Source of the DNA: JANNHP01 sp031404455
Lineage (GTDB): Bacteria; Planctomycetota; JAJSAM01; JAJVHW01
Assembly (NCBI GenBank): GCA_031404455.1
Contig: JANNHP010000173.1
Coordinates: forward strand, 1 to 17,515
Reading direction: 5' to 3'
Length of the DNA: 17,515 nt
Each line of letters begins with the position of its first letter. Within the stretch, counting starts at the first letter, position 1. The notes below the pieces were generated by a model, which was given only the letters and a program-made list of their open reading frames with translations, did not search any database and had not been told where the DNA came from. Of this stretch, positions 1 through 6,573 are shown piece after piece. The position numbers and the translations under genes are program-made.

Positions 1-831
1 CGCAACCGCTCGGCCCTCGTCGGCGCGGCGCTCGTCGGCACGATGCTCGTCGCGGCCCTCTCGGCGGGGGCGCTCGCGGGCTTCGACCCCGAGATGCGGA
101 TCGACCCCGACCGCGCCGACATCTTCCAACTGCCGCCGTCCTCCGCGCACCCGCTCGGCACCGACGAGAACGGCTTCGACGTGTTCTCGCGCCTCGTCTA
201 CGGCGCCCGGACGTCGCTCGTCACCGCGGTCGCGTCGATCGCGCTCGCGCTCCTCGTGGGCGTGCCGCTCGGCGCCGTCGCCGGCTGGCGCGGCGGGTGG
301 GTCGACTCGCTTGTGATGCGCGCGACCGATGTCTTCCTCGCGTTCCCGGCGCTGCTTCTCGCCGTCTGCATCGCGGCGATCCGCGGCGAGCGCGAGCTGC
401 TCACCGTGATCTACGCGGTCGCCGTCGTGTCGATCCCGCCGATCATCCGTCAGGTGCGCGCCGCGGTGCTGCAGGTGAAGTCGCTCGAGTACGTCACGGC
501 GGCCCGCGCGCTCGGCGTGCGGCCGTCGCGGATCGTCCTCTTCACCGTGCTGCCGAACTGCATCGCGCCGATCCTCGTGCTCGCGACGCTCGGCACGGGC
601 ACCGCGATCCTCGACGCCGCGGGCCTGTCGTTCCTCGGCCTCGGCCCGCCCCCGACCGCGCCCGAGTGGGGCGTGATGCTGACGCACGGCTTCCAGTACG
701 CGCTCGACCCGAAGCTCTGGTTCCTCCTGATCCCGCCGGGCGCCGCGATCGCGGTGACGGTGCTCGGCTTCAACCTCTTCGGCGACGGCCTCCGCGACGC
801 GCTCGACCCGCGCGCGGCGATGGACCGGTGA
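1..831 (+). CDS. ABC transporter permease, DppC/OppC family (5' end outside window)
   Basis: Inner-membrane permease subunit of a peptide/nickel-type (DppC/OppC) ABC importer. The reading frame is open from base 1, and its first codons (RNRSALVGAALVGTM) match the cytoplasmic edge and first membrane helix of this family, so the true start lies upstream and the ATG at 43 is internal. Visible are the family signature HPLGTDENGFDVFSRLVYG around codons 50-68, then about five hydrophobic segments. The cytoplasmic EAA loop (EYVTAARALGVRPSRIV...LPN, about codons 163-186) contacts the ATPase. The C-terminal GLSFLGLGPPPTAPEWG is also typical. About 276 codons are visible, near the full family length, so only the extreme N-terminus is missing. 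The substrate cannot be told, because the binding protein and ATPase genes would lie to the left. It ends in a hairpin shared with der. Confidence 0.93.
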   Translation, partial: RNRSALVGAALVGTMLVAALSAGALAGFDPEMRIDPDRADIFQLPPSSAHPLGTDENGFDVFSRLVYGARTSLVTAVASIALALLVGVPLGAVAGWRGGWVDSLVMRATDVFLAFPALLLAVCIAAIRGERELLTVIYAVAVVSIPPIIRQVRAAVLQVKSLEYVTAARALGVRPSRIVLFTVLPNCIAPILVLATLGTGTAILDAAGLSFLGLGPPPTAPEWGVMLTHGFQYALDPKLWFLLIPPGAAIAVTVLGFNLFGDGLRDALDPRAAMDR

Positions 832-862
832 GAGTCCGCGGTTCCTCCGCGGACTCTCACCG
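826..862. terminator. Bidirectional hairpin between the permease gene and der
   Basis: Perfect 16-bp inverted repeat (826-841 and 847-862) around a 5-nt loop, TTCCT. The permease TGA (829-831) lies in the left arm and the der stop (complement of 857-859) in the right arm, at mirror positions. The stem is very GC-rich and there is no T-run on either side, so it is not a textbook intrinsic terminator. Its position between convergent genes suggests two-way termination or 3'-end protection. Confidence 0.72.
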
Positions 863-2194
863 CTGGTCGCCGTCGAGCACCTTGCGCTCGCGGCGGCGGA
901 AGTCGAGGCGGACGGGGACTTCCGGGAAGGGGAAGGTGTCGCGGAAGCGGTTCTCGAGGTAGCGGCGGAACGACGGGTCGAAGAGGTCCGGGTCGTTGAC
1001 GAAGAGCGCGATCGTCGGCGGCGACACGCCGACCTGTGTCGCGTAGTAGATGCGGGCGCGGCGGGCGGACTTGATCCGCGGCGCGCGCTGCTCCATAGCG
1101 ATCGCGACGAACCGGTTGATCTGACCGGTCGTCAGGCGCTGAGTGGACTGCTTGTGCAGGTCGGCGCACACGTCGAGCATGCGCTGCGTGTTGAGCTTCG
1201 TCTTCGCGGAGAGGAACGCGACCGGCGCGCGGCCGAGGCCGGGGAGCACGTTCTTGAAGTACTCCTCGAACTCGCCCGTGCGCGTGCCCTTCACGAGGTC
1301 CCACTTGTTCGCGGCGAGCAGGCACGGCTTGCCGGCCTTCTCGATCTCCGACGCGAGGCGCTTCTCGAGGCCGCCGATCTCCTTCGTCACGTCGAGGAGG
1401 AGGATCGACACGTCGGCGCGGCGGATCGAGCGGTACGCGCGGTGCTCGCTGTACCACTGGATCGGGTCCTTGCCGTCGTGGGCGTGCGTCGTGACGCCGG
1501 CGGTGTCGATCAGGAGCCAGATGTCCCGGTTGCGCTGGATCGACACGTCGATCGAGTCGCGCGTGGTGCCCGGCTTCTCGGAGACGATCACGCGGTCGCT
1601 CCCGGCGAGCGCGTTGACGAGGGTGCTCTTGCCCGAGTTGCGGCGGCCGACGATCGCGACCTTGAGCATCACCTCGGGCAGGACGGAGGGGCCGCCCTCG
1701 GGGAGCATCGCGACGGCCGCCTCGATCACCGTCGAGACGTTCTCCTTGTTCTGGGCGGAGAGCTGGACGGGGGCCCCGAAACCGAGGCTCTCGAACTCGC
1801 CGAGCGACTGGCGGAGCTTCATCGACTCGGTCTTGTTCGCCGCGAAGATCAGCGGCTTGCCGAGCTCGTGCAACTGCTTCGCGATGCGCTGGTCGAGCGC
1901 CGTCACGCCGGCGCGCGCATCCACCACGAAGATCACGACCGAGGCCGAATCGAGCGCAGCGAGGATCTGAGCCTCGACGAGCGGCGAGAGGTCCTGGACG
2001 TCCACGATCCCGATGCCGCCGGTGTCCACGAGGTCGAACGCCTTGCCGTCGATGACCATCGGCGCCGTCACGCGGTCGCGCGTGACGCCCTCGGTCGGGT
2101 CGACCACGGAGATGAGGCGGCCCGCCGCGGCGTTGAGCAGGGTGCTCTTGCCGACGTTGGGCCGTCCGACGATGGCGATGACGGGGAGTGACAT
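857..2194 (-). CDS. der: Ribosome biogenesis GTPase Der (EngA)
   Basis: Tandem-domain GTPase needed for maturation of the 50S ribosomal subunit; 445 residues, normal for the family. G domain 1: P-loop GRPNVGKST (10-18), TRD (38-40), DTGG (57-60), NKTE (120-123). G domain 2: GRRNSGKST (183-191), TTRD (210-213), DTAG (230-233), NKWD (296-299). The C-terminal KH-like domain runs from about 345 to 436 and includes KIYYATQVG-like RIYYATQVG and a basic RRRER tail. The G4 motif of domain 1 has Glu where Asp is usual. I chose ATG 2194 because Der proteins begin just before PVxAIVGRPNVGKS. In-frame ATGs at 2206 and 2239 are possible; the one at 2239 overlaps the upstream gene's TGA as ATGA, which suggests translational coupling. 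No clear Shine-Dalgarno precedes any of the three. Confidence 0.96.
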   Translation of the reverse strand: MSLPVIAIVGRPNVGKSTLLNAAAGRLISVVDPTEGVTRDRVTAPMVIDGKAFDLVDTGGIGIVDVQDLSPLVEAQILAALDSASVVIFVVDARAGVTALDQRIAKQLHELGKPLIFAANKTESMKLRQSLGEFESLGFGAPVQLSAQNKENVSTVIEAAVAMLPEGGPSVLPEVMLKVAIVGRRNSGKSTLVNALAGSDRVIVSEKPGTTRDSIDVSIQRNRDIWLLIDTAGVTTHAHDGKDPIQWYSEHRAYRSIRRADVSILLLDVTKEIGGLEKRLASEIEKAGKPCLLAANKWDLVKGTRTGEFEEYFKNVLPGLGRAPVAFLSAKTKLNTQRMLDVCADLHKQSTQRLTTGQINRFVAIAMEQRAPRIKSARRARIYYATQVGVSPPTIALFVNDPDLFDPSFRRYLENRFRDTFPFPEVPVRLDFRRRERKVLDGDQR

Positions 2195-2235
2195 CGAACC
2201 GCGCATGCTAGTCGGCGCGTCGCCGTCCCGGCGAG

Positions 2236-3960
2236 TCATCGCTGTGCGGGCGCGAAGATGACCGTGTCGCCGAGCCTCGCGACGGCCTGCCGCAGGCCCG
2301 ACCCGGGGGCGCGGCAGGCGTCGGCGAGACGGAGTCCCTGCGTGAGCGACCCGACGTCGCGGGCGAGCACCCGGTCGTCCGGTCCGAGGCCCTTCGGCGG
2401 CGGCGACGTCTCCTCGAGGAGCACGACGCGGCTCGCGTCGGCGCCGGCCGCGATCGAGGCGGCGCGAAGCCTGCGTCCCACGATCCGCTCGGCGTAGACC
2501 CGTCCCGACGCGGGCAGATGGGACCAGGCGGTCCAGCCGTCGTCCGCGACGAAGCGGGAGCGAGTCATCGCCACGGCGAGCACGAGGCTCGCGCCAACGG
2601 CGAAGTAGGGGAGCGGGTCGCCGCGGTCGCGGCCGACGAGCCACGGCGTCGTCACGATGGCCCCGACCGCGGCGGCCACCGCCCACTCGACGGCGGTCGG
2701 TCCCGCGGGGAGCCGGGTCCAGGCGACGGTGGCAGCGAGGAAGAGAGCGGCTGAGATCCCGAGACGCCTGCGGTCCGTGAGGAGCGACCCGATCGGATCG
2801 GGCAGCGCGGGCCAGGCGGCGACGATCAGTCCGATCGGGACGACGATCGTCGTCCACGGCGACTCGCCGACGAACAGGAACCCCGCCGCCGCGGCCGCGA
2901 TCGACGTCCACCGCTCGGCGTTCGTCGCCGGCCGCTCGCGCAGCGCGTCCGCGATCGCCGCGAGCAGGAGCGGCATCAGGCAGAGCAGGTAGCGCGGCCG
3001 GGTCGCCGGGAGGAGCGACCAGGAGCCGAGCGAGATGGGCAGCACGTCGAACGCGAGGAGTCCTGCGATCGACGCGACCGCGAGCGCGTCGCCGCGCAGT
3101 GCGCGGAACGGGAGCCGCACGCAGAGCGGGATCGCAATGACGAACAGCACGCCGTAGGCCTGCGTGGCCGTGAGCAGCGACAACGGGATCTCGATCGTCA
3201 TCCGGCGGAGGTAGGCGGCGGCGCCTTGGGGCACGAACGCAGGGTCGAAGGCCATGTAGTCCGACGCGTTCGCGACTCGGCTCGGGTTGACGAGGAGCAC
3301 GCCCGCGCCGAACACGGTGAGCGCCGGGAGCGCGACCGCGGCGGCGTGACGCCACCTCGCTGCGCCGCGGCCGAGCGTGAAGGCGCCGGCGGCGAATCCG
3401 ATCATCGCGAAGAGCGTCGTCTCCTTCAGGGTGGCGCCGACGCCGAGCGCGAGACCGGCGCCGACGAGCGGAGCGATTCGTTGCTCCGTGCGCCGCGCCG
3501 CGAGGAGGAGGCCGAGGACGGCCGCGGCGACGGGCAGCGCCGTCATCACGTCGGAGCTGATCTCGACGACCTCCTCCATCGCGACGCCGAGGAACGCCCA
3601 GATCGCGCACGGCAGGAGCGCGAGTGCGTCGCCCATCCGGCGGCGCAGCGCGAGCCAGACGACCGGCACCACCGCGGCCGAGAAGAGCACCCCGGGGACG
3701 CTCGCCGCCGCGGGCGCCCACCCGCCGAGCCGGAGCGCGCCTCGCACGAGCGCCACGGCGAGCCAGCGGTCCGCGCGCGGGTCGCTCGAGAGCGGGTCCG
3801 GCTCGCGGCAGGCCTCGAAGTACGTCAGCGAATCGGTGCCCCACGTGCCGGGAAGTCCGCGGGCGCGCAGCCAGAACGCGAGGACCGTGAGGATCGCGAC
3901 GGGCGCCCAGGCGGGGAAGGCCGGGCGGGACGACGGGATTCCTGGCTTCACCAGCGGCAT
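2236..3960 (-). CDS. Polytopic membrane protein, GT39/GT-C glycosyltransferase-like
   Basis: A 574-residue protein with roughly ten or more hydrophobic segments, resembling the GT-C fold enzymes (ArnT/PMT-like, GT39) that move sugars from polyprenyl-phosphate carriers on the outer face of the inner membrane. Supporting features are the first helix (about 18-33) followed by a loop with an acidic residue in GTDSLTYFEA (D43), the candidate catalytic Asp. LKETTLF (about 178-184) and RPRYLLCLMPLLL also resemble late GT-C segments. The C-terminal 100 or so residues are soluble. The match is by pattern only, so a general DUF-type membrane protein remains possible. ATG 3960 is preceded by GGAG with 6-nt spacing. 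The stop overlaps a possible der start by ATGA, so the two are probably co-transcribed. Confidence 0.68.
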   Translation of the reverse strand: MPLVKPGIPSSRPAFPAWAPVAILTVLAFWLRARGLPGTWGTDSLTYFEACREPDPLSSDPRADRWLAVALVRGALRLGGWAPAAASVPGVLFSAAVVPVVWLALRRRMGDALALLPCAIWAFLGVAMEEVVEISSDVMTALPVAAAVLGLLLAARRTEQRIAPLVGAGLALGVGATLKETTLFAMIGFAAGAFTLGRGAARWRHAAAVALPALTVFGAGVLLVNPSRVANASDYMAFDPAFVPQGAAAYLRRMTIEIPLSLLTATQAYGVLFVIAIPLCVRLPFRALRGDALAVASIAGLLAFDVLPISLGSWSLLPATRPRYLLCLMPLLLAAIADALRERPATNAERWTSIAAAAAGFLFVGESPWTTIVVPIGLIVAAWPALPDPIGSLLTDRRRLGISAALFLAATVAWTRLPAGPTAVEWAVAAAVGAIVTTPWLVGRDRGDPLPYFAVGASLVLAVAMTRSRFVADDGWTAWSHLPASGRVYAERIVGRRLRAASIAAGADASRVVLLEETSPPPKGLGPDDRVLARDVGSLTQGLRLADACRAPGSGLRQAVARLGDTVIFAPAQR

Positions 3961-3974
3961 GCTACGCTCCGGCC
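3961..3974. promoter_or_regulatory. 14-bp divergent start region with a TACGCT -10-like element
   Basis: Only 14 bp separate the divergent ATG codons at 3960 (-) and 3975 (+). On the minus strand it supplies the GGAG ribosome binding site of the membrane protein. On the plus strand it contains TACGCT (3963-3968), a TANNNT -10-like hexamer ending 6 nt before ATG 3975, with no Shine-Dalgarno. That arrangement fits a leaderless transcript. The minus-strand promoter must lie inside the opposite coding region. Confidence 0.35.
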
Positions 3975-4487
3975 ATGAACCGACGACTCGGGCTCTGCTT
4001 CGCCGTGCTTTGTTCGTTCGCGCCGCTCGGGTGCGAGACGACGGAGATCTTCCGGGGGAACCCCGCGGACAGTCCCGCCCCGGCCGAGGCGTTCGTGAGC
4101 GGCCCGGCGCCGCTCGTCGGCGTCGAGCTCGACTCGCTCTGGGACCGCGCGTCGCAGGTCCTCGCGATGGACTGCGAAGGGGTGGACACCGAGCACACGA
4201 GCTTCGCGTCGCGCGAAATGGTGTCGCACTGGATCACTCGGCTCGCGCCGAACCGTTTCGAGGGCAAGCGCAGCCGAGCGTGGGTGAAGTTCAAGGAAGT
4301 CGCGCCGGGTTCCTGGGCGGTCTCGGCCGCGGTCCAGGTGCAGCGCAACGTCGACATCGACCAGCCCTCGGCGATCTCCCAGGCGAAGTGGGAGGAGATC
4401 GCGAGCAACGAAGGGCGCGCGAACCTCATCCTCTGGAAGATCGAGTCGGGCTTCCGCGACTCCCCGGGCGGCACGCCGGCGAAGTAG
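3975..4487 (+). CDS. Small exported protein, putative lipoprotein
   Basis: Protein of 170 residues that I do not recognise. MNRRLGLCFAVLCSFAPLGC is a short basic and hydrophobic signal ending at C20, followed by ETTE, which looks like a lipoprotein signal. The -3 residue is Pro rather than the usual Leu/Val/Ile-Ala-type lipobox, so lipidation is uncertain. The mature part has a Pro-rich linker, then a compact domain with LWDRASQVLAMDCEGVDTEH, SHWITRLAPNRFEGKRSRAWV and a strand-rich stretch, AVSAAVQVQRNVDID. This shape recalls small envelope lipoproteins, but no family can be named. There is no Shine-Dalgarno; a -10-like TACGCT sits just upstream. The gene converges on the 51-codon gene with 3 bp between stop codons. 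Confidence 0.78.
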   Translation: MNRRLGLCFAVLCSFAPLGCETTEIFRGNPADSPAPAEAFVSGPAPLVGVELDSLWDRASQVLAMDCEGVDTEHTSFASREMVSHWITRLAPNRFEGKRSRAWVKFKEVAPGSWAVSAAVQVQRNVDIDQPSAISQAKWEEIASNEGRANLILWKIESGFRDSPGGTPAK

Positions 4488-4503
4488 CTGCTACTTCGGC
4501 GGC
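4475..4503. terminator. Bidirectional hairpin between the lipoprotein gene and the 51-codon gene
   Basis: Inverted repeat of 12 pairs with one G-G mismatch (4475-4487 against 4491-4503) and a 3-nt loop, CTG. The plus-strand TAG (4485-4487) closes the left arm and the minus-strand TAG (complement of 4491-4493) opens the right arm. No T-tract follows. It is probably a shared 3' end for the two convergent genes. Confidence 0.6.
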
Positions 4504-4646
4504 TCGGACGGCTTCGCGGGCTCCTTCAACGGGGCTGGGACCATCTCGGCCGCCGGGACAGCGCGCAAGCGCGGCTTCGTCCCGTCCTCGGCCGCGGCGG
4601 TGGCCGGGGCGAGGACGATCGGCGCGGACGCGAAGTACGCCTTCAT
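4491..4646 (-). CDS. 51-residue putative exported peptide
   Basis: Short reading frame of 51 codons plus TAG. It begins MKAYFASAPIVLAPATAAAE, which resembles a signal peptide with an Ala-rich cleavage region, though the charge and hydrophobic core are modest. The rest is Pro/Lys-rich and low in complexity (for example EPAKPSEPPK at the C-terminus). Its strength as a gene comes from its ribosome binding site: CGAGGTGATC on the minus strand, matching 9 of 10 bases of the sequence complementary to the usual 16S rRNA 3' end, with GAGGTG 7 nt before ATG. It starts 40 bp downstream of the secreted-protein gene stop, so the two may form an operon. Function unknown. It could also be a regulatory leader or a remnant. 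Confidence 0.55.
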   Translation of the reverse strand: MKAYFASAPIVLAPATAAAEDGTKPRLRAVPAAEMVPAPLKEPAKPSEPPK

Positions 4647-4650
4647 CGGC

Positions 4651-4660
4651 GATCACCTCG
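4651..4660 (-). promoter_or_regulatory. Near-perfect Shine-Dalgarno of the 51-codon gene
   Basis: Minus-strand CGAGGTGATC, one base short of full complementarity to the common anti-Shine-Dalgarno. It is the strongest ribosome binding site in the window, and it decides the start of an otherwise easily missed small gene. Confidence 0.6.
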
Positions 4661-4686
4661 CGTCCGGCCGGGTTCGGAGCGTGCGG

Positions 4687-5607
4687 CTACTTGCCGCCGT
4701 CCGCAGGAGCGGGCGGCGCCGGGGGCGCGTCCTTCGGCTTCTCCTCGGTCTTCGGCGTTTCAACCTTCCGCTGCGTGCCGGCGATGGCCTTGCCGTCGAC
4801 CTTGAAGTCGTGGAAGGTGATCGTCATCGGTTCGGGGAGCATCGGCATCGAGATCTCCATCGACTTCGGCAAGGGGATCGTGTCCGCCAGGTCGAACCAC
4901 GCGAACTTGACCGAGATGTCGCCCATCGGCGTGACCGTGTTGATCGTGTCGAAGCCCCAGCGGTCGCCCTTCTTCACGTACGTGAAGGTGATCTCCATCT
5001 CGACGCCGGCCATCATCGCGGCCTCCGGCTTCGAGGGATCGACGTGCATCGTGAAGACCTGCTTCTCGAGCAGACCGTCGCCGTTGAACGTGTAGGTCGC
5101 ATTCTCGAACTGCGCCTTGTCGTCGAAGAGCGTGGCGGTGACGATCGTCTTGCCGCCCTCGGACTTGTGCGCCAGGTTGTACTCGCCGATCTTCGCGTCG
5201 GCCTTCTCGAGACTCTGTCCGCCCATCTGCGAACTGAACTGCTTCTTGACCTGGTCGTGCATCTCCGGAGGGATCTGCTGCTCGAGCGAGGGCGGGAGCT
5301 TCACGTCGGTCTTCGGCTCCTTGCCGTCCTCGAACTCGTAGCTGATCTGGATCGCTTCGCCCAACTGGGGGATCAACGCGTCCATCGTGTACGAGTAGGC
5401 CTTCACTCCGTGGGGCGGGAAGGCGACGAGACTCGCGTACTTGTGGAAGGCGGCCTCCGACTCAGCGGTGGCGGTGCGGATCTTGGCCGTCTCGACCTTG
5501 GTCTCGGCGGGCGCGACGGGCGCCACCGGCTTGACCGGATCACCGTCGGCGGCGAACGCGGGGACTGAGAGGATGAGGACGGCTAGCGCGGTGCGGACGG
5601 ACTTCAC
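4687..5607 (-). CDS. Secreted protein of unknown function
   Basis: Protein of 306 residues. The start is GTG 5607, because AAGGAGA lies 5-6 nt upstream and the first residues form a clean signal peptide, VKSVRTALAVLILSVPAFA, with an AFA cleavage site before ADGD. The longer frame to 5787 only adds a low-complexity stretch antisense to the GT2 repeat. The mature protein has a Pro/Val/Ala-rich linker (about 24-40), then alternating strand-like segments such as YTMDALIPQLGEAIQISYEF, NATYTFNGDGLLEKQVFTMH and AMMAGVEMEITFTYVKKGD. The tail is Pro/Lys/Glu-rich, ending PPAPADGGK. The strand pattern with a central helical QIPPEMHDQVKKQF suggests a periplasmic or cell-surface beta-rich domain. I recognise no family. 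It is followed by the 51-codon gene. Confidence 0.82.
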   Translation of the reverse strand: MKSVRTALAVLILSVPAFAADGDPVKPVAPVAPAETKVETAKIRTATAESEAAFHKYASLVAFPPHGVKAYSYTMDALIPQLGEAIQISYEFEDGKEPKTDVKLPPSLEQQIPPEMHDQVKKQFSSQMGGQSLEKADAKIGEYNLAHKSEGGKTIVTATLFDDKAQFENATYTFNGDGLLEKQVFTMHVDPSKPEAAMMAGVEMEITFTYVKKGDRWGFDTINTVTPMGDISVKFAWFDLADTIPLPKSMEISMPMLPEPMTITFHDFKVDGKAIAGTQRKVETPKTEEKPKDAPPAPPAPADGGK

Positions 5608-5713
5608 GAGAGTCTCCTTGTTGTGAACCTGGAACCGGAAGTCGGCGGGAGCGTATCCGCCCCGGGTCTCGGCGATGAGAATTCGACAGGAACCCCTTGT
5701 ACCCTCGGGCGCG
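5608..5713. promoter_or_regulatory. Divergent promoter region
   Basis: This 106-bp gap separates two divergent genes. On the minus strand TACGCT (5650-5655) could be the -10 of the secreted-protein gene, with a 5' leader carrying its AAGGAGA site. On the plus strand TACCCT (5700-5705) lies 8 nt before GT2 ATG 5714, which has no Shine-Dalgarno, a leaderless-type arrangement. I see no good -35 hexamer for either. These are guesses from spacing and the TANNNT form. Confidence 0.35.
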
Positions 5714-6502
5714 ATGGCCGCGACCCCGCTCGTCTCCATCGTGCCCATGGTATCGATCGTGCCCATGGTTTCGATCGTGACCGTCACGTTCGACGCGCCG
5801 GACTACGTCCGCCGGATGCACGAGTCGGTCCGCGCCCGCACGCGCGAGCCCTACGAGCTCATCGTGGTGGACAACGCGTCGGGAACGGCGACGCGCGGCG
5901 TGAACCGCGCCGAGGCGGACGCCGGGCGGATCCGCCTCGTCCAGAACGACGACAACCCGCTCTGGGCGAAGGCGTGCAACCAGGGGCTCGCCGTCGCCGA
6001 TCCGCGCTCGCGCTACCTGCTCCTCCTCAATCCGGACTGCGAGGTGCTGCGCGACGACTGGATCTCGCGCCTCGCCGCGGTGCTCGAAGCCGACCCGAAG
6101 GTGGCGGTGACCGGGATCGCGCTGAACTGGAAGCGGATCGGGCCCGTCCACGGCTGCGTGGACGGCCAGTGCTTCTTCATGCGGCGAGAGGCCTTCGACG
6201 CCGTCGGCCCGCTCGACGCGGAGCGCTATCCGTGGAACGGCGCGCCGTACGACTGGTGCGCGAGGGCGTTCGCGAAGGGCTGGATCTACCGGCGCGCCGC
6301 GAACGAGCCCCCGTTCCTCGTCCACCACGGGCAGAAGAGCGTCCTTGCATCGGGCAAGGCCCACCCGTGGCGTCCGGTGGACGTGGAGGAGATGTACCGG
6401 CGCGCGGGTCTCGAGCCGAAGCGGCCTCACCGCGCGTCGATCTGGCTGCGCCGACGGTTCGGCCCGCCCTTCTTCTTCGAGCCGTCCGCCGCGCATCGCT
6501 AG
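5714..6502 (+). CDS. GT2 family glycosyltransferase
   Basis: Cytoplasmic GT-A fold enzyme of 262 residues, transferring a sugar from a nucleotide-sugar donor, as in rhamnosyl- and similar transferases for surface polysaccharide. Visible: the first strand SIVTVTF (20-26), VVDNASG (51-57), VQNDDNPLWAKACNQGL (76-92, the usual N..N.G motif), and LLLNPDCE (103-110), the metal-binding DxD equivalent. GQCFFMRREAFDAVGPLD (151-168) forms the acceptor-side loop, and FLVHHGQKS (201-209) follows. The N-terminus is unusual: three 18-bp in-frame units give VSIVPM-VSIVPM-VSIVTV, so internal ATGs at 5747 and 5765 could also serve as starts; the latter would give MVSIVTVTF, the usual beginning for this family. 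No Shine-Dalgarno precedes 5714. It is first in the run leading to sat and cysC. Confidence 0.9.
   Translation: MAATPLVSIVPMVSIVPMVSIVTVTFDAPDYVRRMHESVRARTREPYELIVVDNASGTATRGVNRAEADAGRIRLVQNDDNPLWAKACNQGLAVADPRSRYLLLLNPDCEVLRDDWISRLAAVLEADPKVAVTGIALNWKRIGPVHGCVDGQCFFMRREAFDAVGPLDAERYPWNGAPYDWCARAFAKGWIYRRAANEPPFLVHHGQKSVLASGKAHPWRPVDVEEMYRRAGLEPKRPHRASIWLRRRFGPPFFFEPSAAHR
5732..5785 (+). repeat. 18-bp in-frame tandem repeat, three copies
   Basis: Units 5732-5749, 5750-5767 and 5768-5785. Units 1 and 2 share GATCGTGCCCATG-like sequence (ATCGTGCCCATG is identical), and unit 3 diverges at its end (GTGACCGTC). It encodes VSIVPM twice and then VSIVTV, duplicating the first beta strand of the GT2 enzyme. 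Confidence 0.85.
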
Positions 6503-6573
6503 CCTCGCCCGCTTTTTCCGGCAGAACGCGCCGAAAAGTCCGCGCGGACCTCCGGGAAGGGCCAGGTTTCACC
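6503..6573 (+). promoter_or_regulatory. Leader between the GT2 gene and sat, with two inverted repeats
   Basis: A 71-bp gap holding an imperfect hairpin and a palindrome. The hairpin is 6512-6522 against 6530-6538: nine pairs with a 2-nt bulge, and a T-rich left arm paired with AAAAG. The perfect 12-bp palindrome GTCCGCGCGGAC is at 6538-6549. The two overlap by a base. Either may be a weak terminator for the GT2 gene or a regulatory site for sat. I recognise no known riboswitch here. Confidence 0.3.

Noticed and set aside
2195..3844. In-frame extension of der to a 995-codon frame
   Set aside because: The extension is Arg/Pro/Gly-rich and antisense-like in composition, overlapping a convincing membrane-protein gene in another frame on the same strand. 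Der families never carry such an extension. It is open only because of high GC.
5608..5787. Longer start for the secreted-protein gene at 5787
   Set aside because: It would bury the signal peptide about 60 residues inside and read antisense through the GT2 repeat (giving MGTIDTMGT-like repeats). GTG 5607 has a good ribosome binding site.
5623..6573. Upstream extension of the sat frame through the GT2 gene
   Set aside because: The GT2 frame has all family motifs. The overlapping frame is Arg/Ala/Pro-rich, and Sat begins normally at GTG 6574.
6503..6573. SAM or other sulfur-related riboswitch ahead of sat
   Set aside because: The leader is only 71 bp and shows no recognisable conserved riboswitch core, just an imperfect hairpin and a palindrome.
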